Below are positions 24,529-33,162 of a stretch of DNA of 64,000 nt, one piece after another. The notes beneath the pieces are model-generated. The model worked only from the letters and a program-made list of their open reading frames with translations. It was not told the DNA's origin and did no database searches. The translations under genes and the position numbers were made by a program. Source of the DNA: Pseudomonas putida (GTDB taxonomy: Bacteria; Pseudomonadota; Gammaproteobacteria; Pseudomonadales; Pseudomonadaceae); assembly GCF_003228315.1 (NCBI RefSeq), contig NZ_CP029693.1, positions 4,267,501 to 4,331,500 of the forward strand, read 5' to 3'. The stretch's first letter is position 1. Every line of letters begins with the position of its first letter.

Positions 24529-24975
24529 TTAAATGGCCTTGCGAAACTGGATGAAACCGGGACGTTCGGCGATGCGCTCGTAGAGCTGGATCGCGGTGGC
24601 GTTGGTTTCGTGGGTCAGCCAGTGGACCTTGTTGCAACCGTCAGACTTGGCCGTGGCGTAGACGAACTCAATCAGCTTGCGACCGACTCCGGTGCCTCGG
24701 GTTTCCGGCGCCACCAGCAAGTCTTGCAGGTAGCAGGAGTTTTCGATGGCCCAGTTGGAGCGATGGTAGATGAAGTGCACCATGCCCACCGCCTTGCCAT
24801 CGGCCCAGGCCAGCGCGGCATGGGTCGGCTCGTTCGAGTCGAGCATGCGCCGCCAGGTGCTTTCAGTCACCGCCTCGGGCAATTCGGTCTTGTAGAAACG
24901 CAGGTAGGCCTGCCACAGCGGCAGCCAAGCGGCGTGGTCATCGGCGCTGACCTGGCGAATGTCGATCTGACTCAT
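24529..24975 (-). CDS. GNAT acetyltransferase
   Basis: The 148-residue single-domain GNAT has the acetyl-CoA loop VAPETRGTGVGRKLIEFV (about 92-109) and the C-terminal TNATAIQLYERIA motif. I chose the start MSQIDIRQVS at 24975, because AAGGA is eight bases upstream and too close to the Met two codons earlier. It is separated from the next GNAT by 17 bases and follows the PaiB-like gene by 9 bases, so the three are probably one operon. The substrate may be an amine or small metabolite, given the PaiB-like neighbour, but this is only inferred. Confidence 0.88.
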   Translation of the reverse strand: MSQIDIRQVSADDHAAWLPLWQAYLRFYKTELPEAVTESTWRRMLDSNEPTHAALAWADGKAVGMVHFIYHRSNWAIENSCYLQDLLVAPETRGTGVGRKLIEFVYATAKSDGCNKVHWLTHETNATAIQLYERIAERPGFIQFRKAI

Positions 24976-24984
24976 GTTCATTCC

Positions 24985-25608
24985 TTATCGCATCAATTGG
25001 GCGAGGGCCTGGTCTTGCGCATCGGGGCTGGCGGACAGCCCTTCGCGCACACCGGCGATGTCGGCGGGATTGCGGTTCTGGCTGAGCTTGCGTTTGCCCT
25101 CCAGGCGTTCGATCGGCACGGCGAAACCGACGATGGCCTTGAGCATGCCGTCGATGTAATCGGCGGGTGCATCTTCGACTTTCCACGGTTGGGCACGGCC
25201 GCTCTCATGGCGGTCGGTCAGGGTGCTGACGATGTCGAGCAGCCGTCCGCCATCGCTGAAGGTTTCGGCGCGGCCATAGGCGTGTACGGCGACGTAGTTC
25301 CAGGTCGGCACGACTTTGCCGTGTTCGGCCTTGCTCGGGTAAAAACCCGGGCTGACGTAGGCGTCGGGACCGGAAAAAATCAGCAGGGCCTCGGCACCGT
25401 CACGCAGGTCTTTCCACTGCGGATTGGCCTTGGCCAGATGCCCATACAGCGTGCCGTTCGGGCCTTGTTCGCGATGCAGCAGTACCGGCACATGACTGGC
25501 CTGCAAGCCGTGTTCGCCGTGGGTGACCAATATGGCCAGGCGTGTGCCGAGGATCAGTTCGTGCATCTGTGGCAATTCATCGATGGCAAAAGCGCGGGGC
25601 GTGTACAT
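24985..25608 (-). CDS. FMN-binding, PaiB-like protein
   Basis: The 207-residue protein of the PaiB family has a split-barrel FMN-binding fold. It shows MYTPRAFAIDELPQMHELI at the start, VPVLLHREQGPNGTLYGHLAKANPQW in the FMN region, and VPTWNYVAVHAYG and RNPADIAGVREGL in the conserved C-terminal part. Annotations as a negative transcriptional regulator derive from Bacillus PaiB; DNA binding is not evident here. The start at 25608 is preceded by AAGGA, and a longer frame to 25638 is possible. It is divergent from the MocR regulator, which is probably its controller. Confidence 0.87.
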   Translation of the reverse strand: MYTPRAFAIDELPQMHELILGTRLAILVTHGEHGLQASHVPVLLHREQGPNGTLYGHLAKANPQWKDLRDGAEALLIFSGPDAYVSPGFYPSKAEHGKVVPTWNYVAVHAYGRAETFSDGGRLLDIVSTLTDRHESGRAQPWKVEDAPADYIDGMLKAIVGFAVPIERLEGKRKLSQNRNPADIAGVREGLSASPDAQDQALAQLMR

Positions 25609-25650
25609 GGCGAAATTTTCCTTGGCGAATACCTGCATCCTAGGCAGGCT

Positions 25651-25683
25651 ATTGGTCTGTTGTAAGAGCCATTAATGACCAAT
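25651..25683. promoter_or_regulatory. MocR operator candidate in divergent promoter
   Basis: ATTGGTC and GACCAAT form perfect inverted arms 19 bases apart, and a further TAGGTCCATTG follows, so GGTC words occur three times in the 92-base gap between the paiB-like gene and the MocR gene. MocR regulators usually bind repeated words in such gaps. Confidence 0.45.
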
Positions 25684-25700
25684 TTCATAGGTCCATTGCC

Positions 25701-27242
25701 ATGTCGGATTCGCCCGCACTGTCGTTGCCATTCAACCCGGCCGGGATTGAACTCGACCGCCGAAAAGGCTTGAGCCGCCAGCTCTATGAAGCCCTGCGCA
25801 TGCGCGTGCTCGATGGGCGACTCTCCAGCGGCACACGGTTGCCGGCCAGTCGCGATCTGGCAGCGGCGCTGGCGATTTCCCGCAACAGCGTGGTGCGTGC
25901 CTACGATCAGCTCTACGCCGAAGGCTTTATCGAAGGGCGTGTGGGTGACGGCACTTATGTTGCGCAGCTGCCTCAGGCGAAAAAACTATCCACAAAAGTA
26001 TCCACAGGGTTTTCAACAGGCTTACCCACAGCCTTATCCACAAAAACGCCGGAGTTACCTGGGATTTCATCCAGTAAAGTTATCCACAGCGGTGTTTTGC
26101 AACGCCTGGAAAACAATCATTTGCCTGCGCCACCAAGCGGGCCGCCGAGGGCTTTTCGGGTGGGCGTTCCGGCCTTCGATCTGTTCCCGTTCGACGTCTG
26201 GGCCAAGCTGAATGCGGCTTTCTGGCGAAAACCGGATCTGCAGCAGCTGTGTTATGGCGACCCGGCCGGCGATGCGAGGTTACGGGGGATGATTGCCGCT
26301 TATTTGCGCAGTTCCCGTGGCATGCAGTGCACGGCTGAGCAAATTGTGATCACCAGTGGTGCACAACAGGGGATCAGCCTTTGTGCACAGTTGCTGGTGG
26401 AGCCCGGCGACGGGGTGGCGGTTGAAAACCCAGGGTATCGAGCCGCCGGTCATGCCTTTGCTGTCGCCGGGGGCCGATTGCACGGCGTCGCAGTGGATAG
26501 CGAGGGCATCGACTGCGCCGAATTGAATGCACTCGGCGATTGTCGCCTGGCTTATGTCACGCCTTCGCATCAATACCCGACCGGCGTGGTCATGAGTCTG
26601 GCGCGGCGTCTTGAGTTACTGGCGTGGGCCGAGCGCACCGAGGGCTGGATCGTTGAGGACGACTACGACGGCGAATACCGTTACAGCGGCGCGCCATTGG
26701 CACCGTTGGCGGCGTTGGATCGGCAGGGACGGGTTTTGTACGTCGGGACGTTCGGCAAAGTGGCTTTCCCGGCCTTGCGCCTGGGATATCTGGTGTTGCC
26801 GCCGGCGCTGGCGCAGGCGTTTTCTCAACGCCGGGCGGTGGACGTTCGACATTCCGAAGTGAGCACTCAAGCGGTAATGGCCGAGTTCATGGCCGCCGGG
26901 CACTTTCAGCGACATATTCGTCGCATGCGCCGTGCGGCCTTGAGTCGGCGTAACGCCCTGTTGAACGGTTGGCCCCGGGACATCGTGGGTGTTGAAAGCC
27001 TACCGAGTGTCGCGGCGGGGCTGCATCTGACCATTGCAGTCGACTCACATGCTCGTGAGCAAGAACTGATCGCGAAGGCCGTCAGCGTTGATGTCGAGAT
27101 CAATGCATTGAGCAGCTATTGGTTGCCCGACACACCTAAACCGCTGGACCAGCGCGCCGGGCTGGTCCTGGGATTTGCAGCGGTGCCTGAAGCAGCGATC
27201 AGCGCCGCATTGGAGCGGTTGGAAAAGATTTGGCGTTTGTAG
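25701..27242 (+). CDS. MocR/PdxR-type regulator (GntR HTH fused to PLP aminotransferase fold)
   Basis: The 513-residue regulator has a GntR winged HTH at about 20-92 (LSRQLYEALRMRVLDGRLSSGTRLPASRDLAAALAISRNSVVRAYDQL). A linker at about 93-145 leads to a type-I aminotransferase domain (about 150-513). The expected PLP lysine lies in VGTFGKVAFPALRLGYL. The linker contains five 4-residue units (L/V/F-S/P-T-x, residues 96-115) encoded by a 12-base tandem repeat. It is divergent from the paiB-GNAT-GNAT cluster, its likely target. The effector is probably a PLP adduct, as in the family, but is unknown. Confidence 0.9.
   Translation: MSDSPALSLPFNPAGIELDRRKGLSRQLYEALRMRVLDGRLSSGTRLPASRDLAAALAISRNSVVRAYDQLYAEGFIEGRVGDGTYVAQLPQAKKLSTKVSTGFSTGLPTALSTKTPELPGISSSKVIHSGVLQRLENNHLPAPPSGPPRAFRVGVPAFDLFPFDVWAKLNAAFWRKPDLQQLCYGDPAGDARLRGMIAAYLRSSRGMQCTAEQIVITSGAQQGISLCAQLLVEPGDGVAVENPGYRAAGHAFAVAGGRLHGVAVDSEGIDCAELNALGDCRLAYVTPSHQYPTGVVMSLARRLELLAWAERTEGWIVEDDYDGEYRYSGAPLAPLAALDRQGRVLYVGTFGKVAFPALRLGYLVLPPALAQAFSQRRAVDVRHSEVSTQAVMAEFMAAGHFQRHIRRMRRAALSRRNALLNGWPRDIVGVESLPSVAAGLHLTIAVDSHAREQELIAKAVSVDVEINALSSYWLPDTPKPLDQRAGLVLGFAAVPEAAISAALERLEKIWRL
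25986..26045 (+). repeat. 12-base tandem repeat forming a DnaA-box-like array
   Basis: Five units with 12-base period start at 25986, 25998, 26010, 26022 and 26034. Their first nine bases are CTATCCACA, GTATCCACA, TTTTCAACA, TTACCCACA and TTATCCACA. The last is a perfect DnaA box (TTATNCACA), and three others differ at one position. A further perfect TTATCCACA lies at 26080-26088. All have the same orientation and lie inside the MocR gene. Confidence 0.9.
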
Positions 27243-27337
27243 GAGCGAGCACGCTCGCGATGGACTCAAGAACACCGCGTTTAACCAGTAAGCACGCGTA
27301 ATCGTTAACGACCATCGCGAGCGGGCTCGCTCCTACA
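27239..27337. repeat. REP inverted pair
   Basis: GTAGGAGCGAGCACGCTCGC and the inverted GCGAGCGGGCTCGCTCCTAC flank about 55 bases between the convergent stops of the MocR gene and the DUF6543-like gene. Confidence 0.88.
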
Positions 27338-27344
27338 AATGGCT

Positions 27345-30300
27345 CTACGTGTTCAAGAACAGCGAATTGGCCAGTTGCGGGCTGATCTCGCTGCGATAGA
27401 TGGCGATCATTTCACTGTTGGACGTGGCTGTTCGCATATCAAATCCACCACCCAATCTTCTTTGAGACACGGTTTTCAGATGGGCCGCGGTATAGCCCTC
27501 GACGGGCGTTCCAAGTGCGGGGTAATGAAAGTGCGCGTACCAAAGCACAGCGCCATCGGCGTCGTCAGTGCCTGCCTTTTTCCCGCGCTCACGAATTTCA
27601 TACTCATCGAGAAAGTCCTTTCGCTGCCCCTTCAGCCGGGTTCGCCCCTTGAGCTTGACGATGTCGACCAGGCCTTCGCTATGCAGCCATTCAACGCGGG
27701 CAGCGGTGGGTGGTTGTTGTTTGGTCATGCGGACTCGGGCCAGGCGGCCCTTTTCGTAAAGGCCGGTCGCCTCATCATTGAGCCGCTTTTGCAGAGTCAC
27801 AGCCGAATCCGGGCCATCATCGACGGAGTTCTTGTCAATCAGTGCTTTTTCAATCGCATTGGCCGCGTCTGTCATCCGACGGGCCTGCTGATGGAAGATC
27901 TCTTCGATTTCCACCGGGATACGTCCGGCCTGACTGGCGTGTGACTCGGTTCGACGGATAAAGGGCAGCAATTGATTGAGCAGCAATTTGCCGTTCTTGA
28001 TGCTGGCCTCGAGCGTGACGCGCATGGGCATCGGCGCTTCGATCTGTTCGGGTACATGTTCGAGCCAATTGCCCGGTGTTTTTTCGTGGAACGTCGCGAT
28101 GACTTGCCCGGTCAGGGGTGACGTTACGTCAATCAGGTCAAGCTCACTACCGGCCTCTCGTTGGCGAAGGGTGCCGACGACTGTCCCTTTGAAACGAGTC
28201 TTGATGATGCGTTTGGCAGCCGGTGCCGGTCGGGACGGTCCCGGTGTTGGCTCAAACACTCGTCGCTCGTGCAACAGGCTCGCGAGTTGCTTCACGGTGG
28301 GTTCGTTGAAGGCCTTGATTCGTTCGCGCATGAGCGCCAGAGGCTGCTCCAGCAACTGCTGGGGGAACTCTTCCGGCAGATCGGCAATCCGTTGATCGAG
28401 GTTGGCAAACTGCTCCACCAGATCACTCAAACCGTCTATTTGCTCGGACAATGGGAGTGCCTCGCCCGCTTCAGCCAGGTCCAGCGAAGACTGGACGGTC
28501 AGCCCCGCCGCTTCGACGACCCTGCGCATTGCCTGCCGGGCCGATGCCGTGTCGGACGTGGCGCTGTCGTTCAGGCATAGCTCCTGAGCCATGCTGATCT
28601 GGAACAGTTTCAGATCTTCCAGCTTGAACGCCGGTAACAGGGCAATGTGTTCCCGGGCCACTTCGCTGGCTTCTTTTCCGAGTCGTGCCAGTTCGTCGAT
28701 TCGAGACCGGGCGAATTCGATCTTTTCGATAAACGCCTGTGTCAGGTCGCTCGTGAGCTGATGAGTCTGGCGTGGTGTCTGTGTACCTTTGACGGTTTCG
28801 TTGTCCAGCAGCGCAAGGGATTGACGCATGCGCTCACCGAAAACACGATTTTGCCGAACGAACCATTTGTGTATCAATGACAGCTGGAGGTCCAGGCAAC
28901 TGACCATGACCGGGCGATAGTTGGTGATGGGCTCAAGGGCGTTGAAGGTCTTGAGTTGTTCGATGTAGGTGCCATACGCCAACAGCTGTGATTCCAGCGT
29001 CTGGATCAAGGTTGGAAGATTGGCATCGGTGGTGACTTTTTCCGCCGCTTCCAGTTGCGATTGCAATTCCAGTTTGCGGTTATCAAATGCCTTGAGCTGT
29101 TCCTTAAGGTTCTCCTTGCGTTGCCGGTTGGCCTGCTCCAGGGCTTTGCGACGTCCGCCACCACGCAGCCGAAGGCGTGTGTCGATGAACCATTCTCCCT
29201 TCGCGGAATGCCTCAGCAGTGGGCCTTTAGCCACAGGCGTCTTTCGTGAGTCGATGATCTGCACATCTTCGTTTTCGTTAAGTATGACTTCGAACCAGCG
29301 TTGACCGACCTTGGCGTACCACTGTCGGTTGAGTCTGCTGAGATGTTGATGGGGGCCTGCGGCGGTCGAAGGTGCTGTCAGGTCTCTGGGTTCGGCAATG
29401 CTCAGTTCATCGAGAAGGGCGCCCAGGCCAGTGGGCGTCAAAGTGCCGGCTGCGTGCAGTGAGGTTTCATGGGAGGTGGGTAGTTGACGTGCCTGATGGT
29501 CGGGCAAGCGAGTGACTGTCGGTTTGGGGGCGGGCAAGGATTCGGGGGCAGGACGCGCGGCGGTGGTTTTTTCAACGGATGGCCTGAACGGTTTGTGGCG
29601 AGTGGCAGCCTGATGAGCGAGGACCATGCCGAGTGTCAGCAGCAAGTCGGTCATGGCGGACCAGGCATCCTGGCTTTGGCCATTCTCGATGGCGTCGGTC
29701 GTGGCCTGCAGGTCGTCCATGATTTGCCAGATCCAGGCGGCCGTACCGACAGTAGAGCCAAGGAAAGGCAGTGCGATGTTGAACAGCATCCACGCGCCTT
29801 GCTTGAGCGTCGCCCAGCGCGCTTCGGCGTTGGATAGGGATTGGCGATCTGCCAGCGAGACCATTGCGTTGGCATTCGCTTTGAACAAGGCTGCGAACGG
29901 GTCCCCATCAAGCGCCTTGGTGCTGAAAGCCACGTCTCCCATCTTTGCCAACGTCGATGCGGGTTCTACCAGCCACTGCACCAGGGCCCAGACCGAAGGC
30001 AGTTCGCCGGGAAAAACATACTGGCAGTAGTTGAAACGCACACGGTCTGGCAGCCAGGCCAGTACCGATTGACGAAGGTCTTTGTTCTGCTTGATCGCAT
30101 AGAGCAAATTTGTCTCGCTCGGAAATTGCCATAGCGGGTGGTCGAGCAGTGGCCGGTAGAGCAGGCAGGGGCCCTGCGCAGTGAGTCGCGGCCCGATTAA
30201 AAACATGTTGGCGACTTCATCGACCTTGCCGTCGGTGCGGTCTCCGGTAATGAACGCCAGCGGGCGAATGATGATTTCCTGTCCGTCGACAAAGCGGTCT

Positions 30301-31898
30301 GCCGGCTTTTCCTGCATGGCTGCGAGGACATGGCGATAGCCGCGCTCATCGAGGCCGGCCTGGCCGCGGATCTTGTATTGCAGTGCCAGCAGCGGTAATT
30401 GGAGGCGCAGATGTCGGCTATAGAGTCCTTGCCTTCTTAATGATTCCTGGGGATCCGTGAGCATTTTTCCCTTGATCAGGGCCAGGTAGGTAGCGCCGAT
30501 GTCCACCTGCGTCACGAGCTTTTCCAGGTAAGCCGCCGTCATCCATGTAGGTGTTGCTTCACCGCTTTTGAGCCTTACTGCCTTGTCGCCAAACGGGGCG
30601 CTGATCAGGTTTTGCAGGGCAAGGTCCACCAGCGACAGGGTGAGGGTCTGGGTCTTGCCGGGCACTACGAAAGTCCCGAGGACGACAAGAGTGGTAATAC
30701 TGAACTCGACATCCTCAAGATTCAGGGTGGCTGCTGCCGGATGATCCTTGATCATTTGCGCGCGCAGCCTTTGCAACGCAAACGCCGGCAGCGATGGAAT
30801 ATCGTCGAGGAAGGATTTTCCGGCGTCCTGATCACGCAGCTGGGCAATGTCCATCAAATGCCGGCTGTATCGGGTGAGGTCTGCCGGCGATGCATTTCTC
30901 AGCCAGTGCGGCAGCAATCGCAGGACCTGGCTGAAGCGTGATGCCGGTAGTGCATCAAGGTCAGTCAGGCTTTGTGCCGGGGAATTGTTGCGTGGTGAAT
31001 CACTTGGCGGGGAATTGCCTTGAGAGGTGCTCAGCGCACCGATGGCGTCGACTTCAAGCGCAATCAGCGCGCAGGCCTGATGGTGGAAAAAATTGCCGTC
31101 GGGTTCATACAGGCGCCACTGCAAGTTCTGACGGGCGAGCAAGGTGGCGCCCAAAGCCTCTACTGAATCATAGCGCTGGAACCCCCCGGCGATGGAGTGT
31201 GTAAGCACTACCGTACGATTGCCCTGAGTGCCCAGGAGCACGGCGATATCCAGAATCAGTGAATGGTTGATTGTCGCTTCTTCGGCCAGGTCGATATCGA
31301 TCAGGCAGGCCCTGGTCTGGTACCTGTCCTGCGCGAGTCGTGTCGCCCGGTCAGGGTGGTTGAACACCGCGCGGGCCATGGCCTTTTCATCCTCGCTCCA
31401 GTCTGTGTTTGTGTCGATGTTCCAGATGTTGCGCAGCGATTGTGAAAGCTGGTGCCAGCGCGGTGTCGTCGGGGCCGTTTCGTGATTCCAGTAATCAAGT
31501 TGCTGTTGCTGCCAGGCGTTGAACAGCAGTGGGGCGAGTGTGTTGATCAGCTGGCCTATTACATCGACTTTCGCCGCGAGCTGAACCACCGGTTCGACAC
31601 CCGGCTGCAGGGTCAGAAAGTGCTCACCGTCGATGTAGGCAACGGTCGATCCCGAGAGGGCGAGGCGTACCAGGACATCGGTGAGGGATTCAAACAAGGG
31701 GTCGCCGGCCACCACCCGATCTTCGGTAATGATCCAGGTCGGGGTGACGACCATGACGAGCGACGGGTCGATCTTCAACTGCGGATACAGCGTGTTGAGT
31801 TCGGGCTTGAGGAATGTCGCAGCCACTTCAATGATGGATGGGCCGGAGACCAGTTCGGTCAGTATGTCTTCGGTTTTTTGCGCGGTGGTTTCGGGCAT
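27345..31898 (-). CDS. Very large DUF6543/dermonecrotic-toxin-like protein
   Basis: The 1517-residue protein starts MPETTAQKTED (31898), with CAGGAG upstream; earlier in-frame codons lack a site. It resembles the large Pseudomonas proteins annotated as DUF6543 or dermonecrotic-toxin-domain proteins. The clearest family mark is the C-terminal segment DFLDEYEIRE...GAVLWYAHFHYP...AAHLKTVSQRRLGG. One hydrophobic stretch lies at about 700-725 (FNIALPFLGSTVGTAAWIWQI), and a helical, coiled-coil-like middle lies at about 990-1060. There is no N-terminal signal peptide, and no leucine-rich repeats or E3-ligase domain, unlike some relatives. Secretion and toxicity are inferred only from relatives. It stands alone between MocR and the polyamine genes, with no immunity or secretion gene beside it. 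Confidence 0.75.
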   Translation of the reverse strand: MPETTAQKTEDILTELVSGPSIIEVAATFLKPELNTLYPQLKIDPSLVMVVTPTWIITEDRVVAGDPLFESLTDVLVRLALSGSTVAYIDGEHFLTLQPGVEPVVQLAAKVDVIGQLINTLAPLLFNAWQQQQLDYWNHETAPTTPRWHQLSQSLRNIWNIDTNTDWSEDEKAMARAVFNHPDRATRLAQDRYQTRACLIDIDLAEEATINHSLILDIAVLLGTQGNRTVVLTHSIAGGFQRYDSVEALGATLLARQNLQWRLYEPDGNFFHHQACALIALEVDAIGALSTSQGNSPPSDSPRNNSPAQSLTDLDALPASRFSQVLRLLPHWLRNASPADLTRYSRHLMDIAQLRDQDAGKSFLDDIPSLPAFALQRLRAQMIKDHPAAATLNLEDVEFSITTLVVLGTFVVPGKTQTLTLSLVDLALQNLISAPFGDKAVRLKSGEATPTWMTAAYLEKLVTQVDIGATYLALIKGKMLTDPQESLRRQGLYSRHLRLQLPLLALQYKIRGQAGLDERGYRHVLAAMQEKPADRFVDGQEIIIRPLAFITGDRTDGKVDEVANMFLIGPRLTAQGPCLLYRPLLDHPLWQFPSETNLLYAIKQNKDLRQSVLAWLPDRVRFNYCQYVFPGELPSVWALVQWLVEPASTLAKMGDVAFSTKALDGDPFAALFKANANAMVSLADRQSLSNAEARWATLKQGAWMLFNIALPFLGSTVGTAAWIWQIMDDLQATTDAIENGQSQDAWSAMTDLLLTLGMVLAHQAATRHKPFRPSVEKTTAARPAPESLPAPKPTVTRLPDHQARQLPTSHETSLHAAGTLTPTGLGALLDELSIAEPRDLTAPSTAAGPHQHLSRLNRQWYAKVGQRWFEVILNENEDVQIIDSRKTPVAKGPLLRHSAKGEWFIDTRLRLRGGGRRKALEQANRQRKENLKEQLKAFDNRKLELQSQLEAAEKVTTDANLPTLIQTLESQLLAYGTYIEQLKTFNALEPITNYRPVMVSCLDLQLSLIHKWFVRQNRVFGERMRQSLALLDNETVKGTQTPRQTHQLTSDLTQAFIEKIEFARSRIDELARLGKEASEVAREHIALLPAFKLEDLKLFQISMAQELCLNDSATSDTASARQAMRRVVEAAGLTVQSSLDLAEAGEALPLSEQIDGLSDLVEQFANLDQRIADLPEEFPQQLLEQPLALMRERIKAFNEPTVKQLASLLHERRVFEPTPGPSRPAPAAKRIIKTRFKGTVVGTLRQREAGSELDLIDVTSPLTGQVIATFHEKTPGNWLEHVPEQIEAPMPMRVTLEASIKNGKLLLNQLLPFIRRTESHASQAGRIPVEIEEIFHQQARRMTDAANAIEKALIDKNSVDDGPDSAVTLQKRLNDEATGLYEKGRLARVRMTKQQPPTAARVEWLHSEGLVDIVKLKGRTRLKGQRKDFLDEYEIRERGKKAGTDDADGAVLWYAHFHYPALGTPVEGYTAAHLKTVSQRRLGGGFDMRTATSNSEMIAIYRSEISPQLANSLFLNT

Positions 31899-31997
31899 GT
31901 TCGTCTCCTGACGGCAGGTGCGAGCCGCATTACGCGGCTGCAAGGCAGGGGACGCTAACGAGTGATTGCAGATGCCTGGCGGTAGATAGCTATCGCC

Positions 31998-32027
31998 CAA
32001 AAAAAGACCCGCGCTACAGCGCGGGTC
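31998..32027 (-). terminator. Intrinsic terminator of the polyamine-binding protein gene
   Basis: On the minus strand GACCCGCGC-TGTA-GCGCGGGTC is followed by seven T residues. It lies 20 bases after the stop at 32047. Confidence 0.93.
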
Positions 32028-32046
32028 CCCCGATGCATAACGAAAA

Positions 32047-33147
32047 TCAGGTTCCGGACTTGATCTTCGTCCAGGCCCGGGTGCGCGCACGTTCGGCATC
32101 GCGCGGCAGCGGTTGCAGGGTGTAGAGAGTAGCCATCGCCGTATCGGTCGGGTACAGGTTCGGGTTGTTGCGGATCGCCGGATCGACCAGTTCGGTGGCG
32201 TCCTTGTTCGGGTTCGGGTAGCCGACGAAATCGCTGACCGGCGCGATCACCTGAGGTTGCAGCAAGTAGTTGATGAAAGTGTACGCATCCTCTGTGTCCT
32301 TCGCGCCCTTCGGAATCGAGAGCATGTCGAACCAGATCGGCGCGCCTTCTTTCGGCAGGCGCATGTCGACGGTCACACCGTTCTTGGCTTCCTTGGCGCG
32401 GTTGGCGGCCTGGGAGAAGCTGCCGGAGTAACCGACTGCCACGCAGATGTCGCCGTTGGCGATGTCAGCCATGTACTTGGAGGAGTGGAAGTAGGTGACG
32501 TACGGGCGGATCTTCATCAGCAGCGCTTCAGCCTTGTCGTAGTCCGCAGGCTTCTTGCTGTTGGGGTCCAGGCCGAGGTGTTGCAGGGCCAGCGGCAGGA
32601 TCTCCGACGGCGAGTCGAGCAGGGCGACGCCGCACTGCTTGAGCTTGCTGATGTTCTCTTCCTTGAAGATCAGGTCCCAGCTGTCCACCGGCGCATCGGC
32701 GCCCAGCGCGGCCTTGACCTTGTCCGGGTTGAAGCCGATCAGGATGGTGCCGTACATGTATGGCACGGCGAATTTGTTGCCCGGGTCGTTGGCCTCGATC
32801 AGCTTCATCAGTTTGGGGTCGAGGTGGTTCCAGTTCGGCAGTTTGCTGCGGTCCAGCGGCTGGAACACACCGGCTTCGATCTGCTTGGCCAGGAACACGT
32901 TGGACGGCACCACCACGTCATAGCCGGAGTTGCCGGTCAGCAGCTTGGCTTCGAGGGCTTCGTTGGTATCGAAGATGTCGTAGACCAGCTTGGTCTGGGG
33001 GTTCTGTGCCTTGAAATCTTCCAGGGCCTTGGGGGTGATGTAGTCGAACCAGTTGTAGACGCGCAGGGTTCGTTCCTCGGCGTGCACGGCGCTGCTGAGT
33101 ACCGTTGCGCATAAAGCCGGCAAGACAAAACGCTTAAGATTTTTCAT
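32047..33147 (-). CDS. Polyamine ABC transporter periplasmic binding protein (PotF-like)
   Basis: The 366-residue protein has a signal peptide (MKNLKRFVLPALCATVLSSAVHA) and the PotD/PotF fold. It includes LRVYNWFDYITPKALEDF at the mature N-terminus, the ligand-region residues GYDVVVPSNVFLAKQI and GDICVAVGYSGSFSQA, and IPKGAKDTEDAYTFINYLL near the end. GAGGAAG upstream supports the start. No permease or ATPase gene is beside it, so it must either use another transporter or act as a sensor. It follows aphA by 15 bases, so import of polyamines or acetylpolyamines feeding AphA is the likely role. Confidence 0.92.
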   Translation of the reverse strand: MKNLKRFVLPALCATVLSSAVHAEERTLRVYNWFDYITPKALEDFKAQNPQTKLVYDIFDTNEALEAKLLTGNSGYDVVVPSNVFLAKQIEAGVFQPLDRSKLPNWNHLDPKLMKLIEANDPGNKFAVPYMYGTILIGFNPDKVKAALGADAPVDSWDLIFKEENISKLKQCGVALLDSPSEILPLALQHLGLDPNSKKPADYDKAEALLMKIRPYVTYFHSSKYMADIANGDICVAVGYSGSFSQAANRAKEAKNGVTVDMRLPKEGAPIWFDMLSIPKGAKDTEDAYTFINYLLQPQVIAPVSDFVGYPNPNKDATELVDPAIRNNPNLYPTDTAMATLYTLQPLPRDAERARTRAWTKIKSGT

Positions 33148-33162
33148 TGCTCTACTTCCTCA

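Noticed and set aside
25986..26088. The DnaA-box array as a replication origin
   Set aside because: The boxes lie inside an intact coding sequence. No AT-rich unwinding region or dnaA/dnaN/gidA neighbours are present, so binding or titration is the most that can be proposed.
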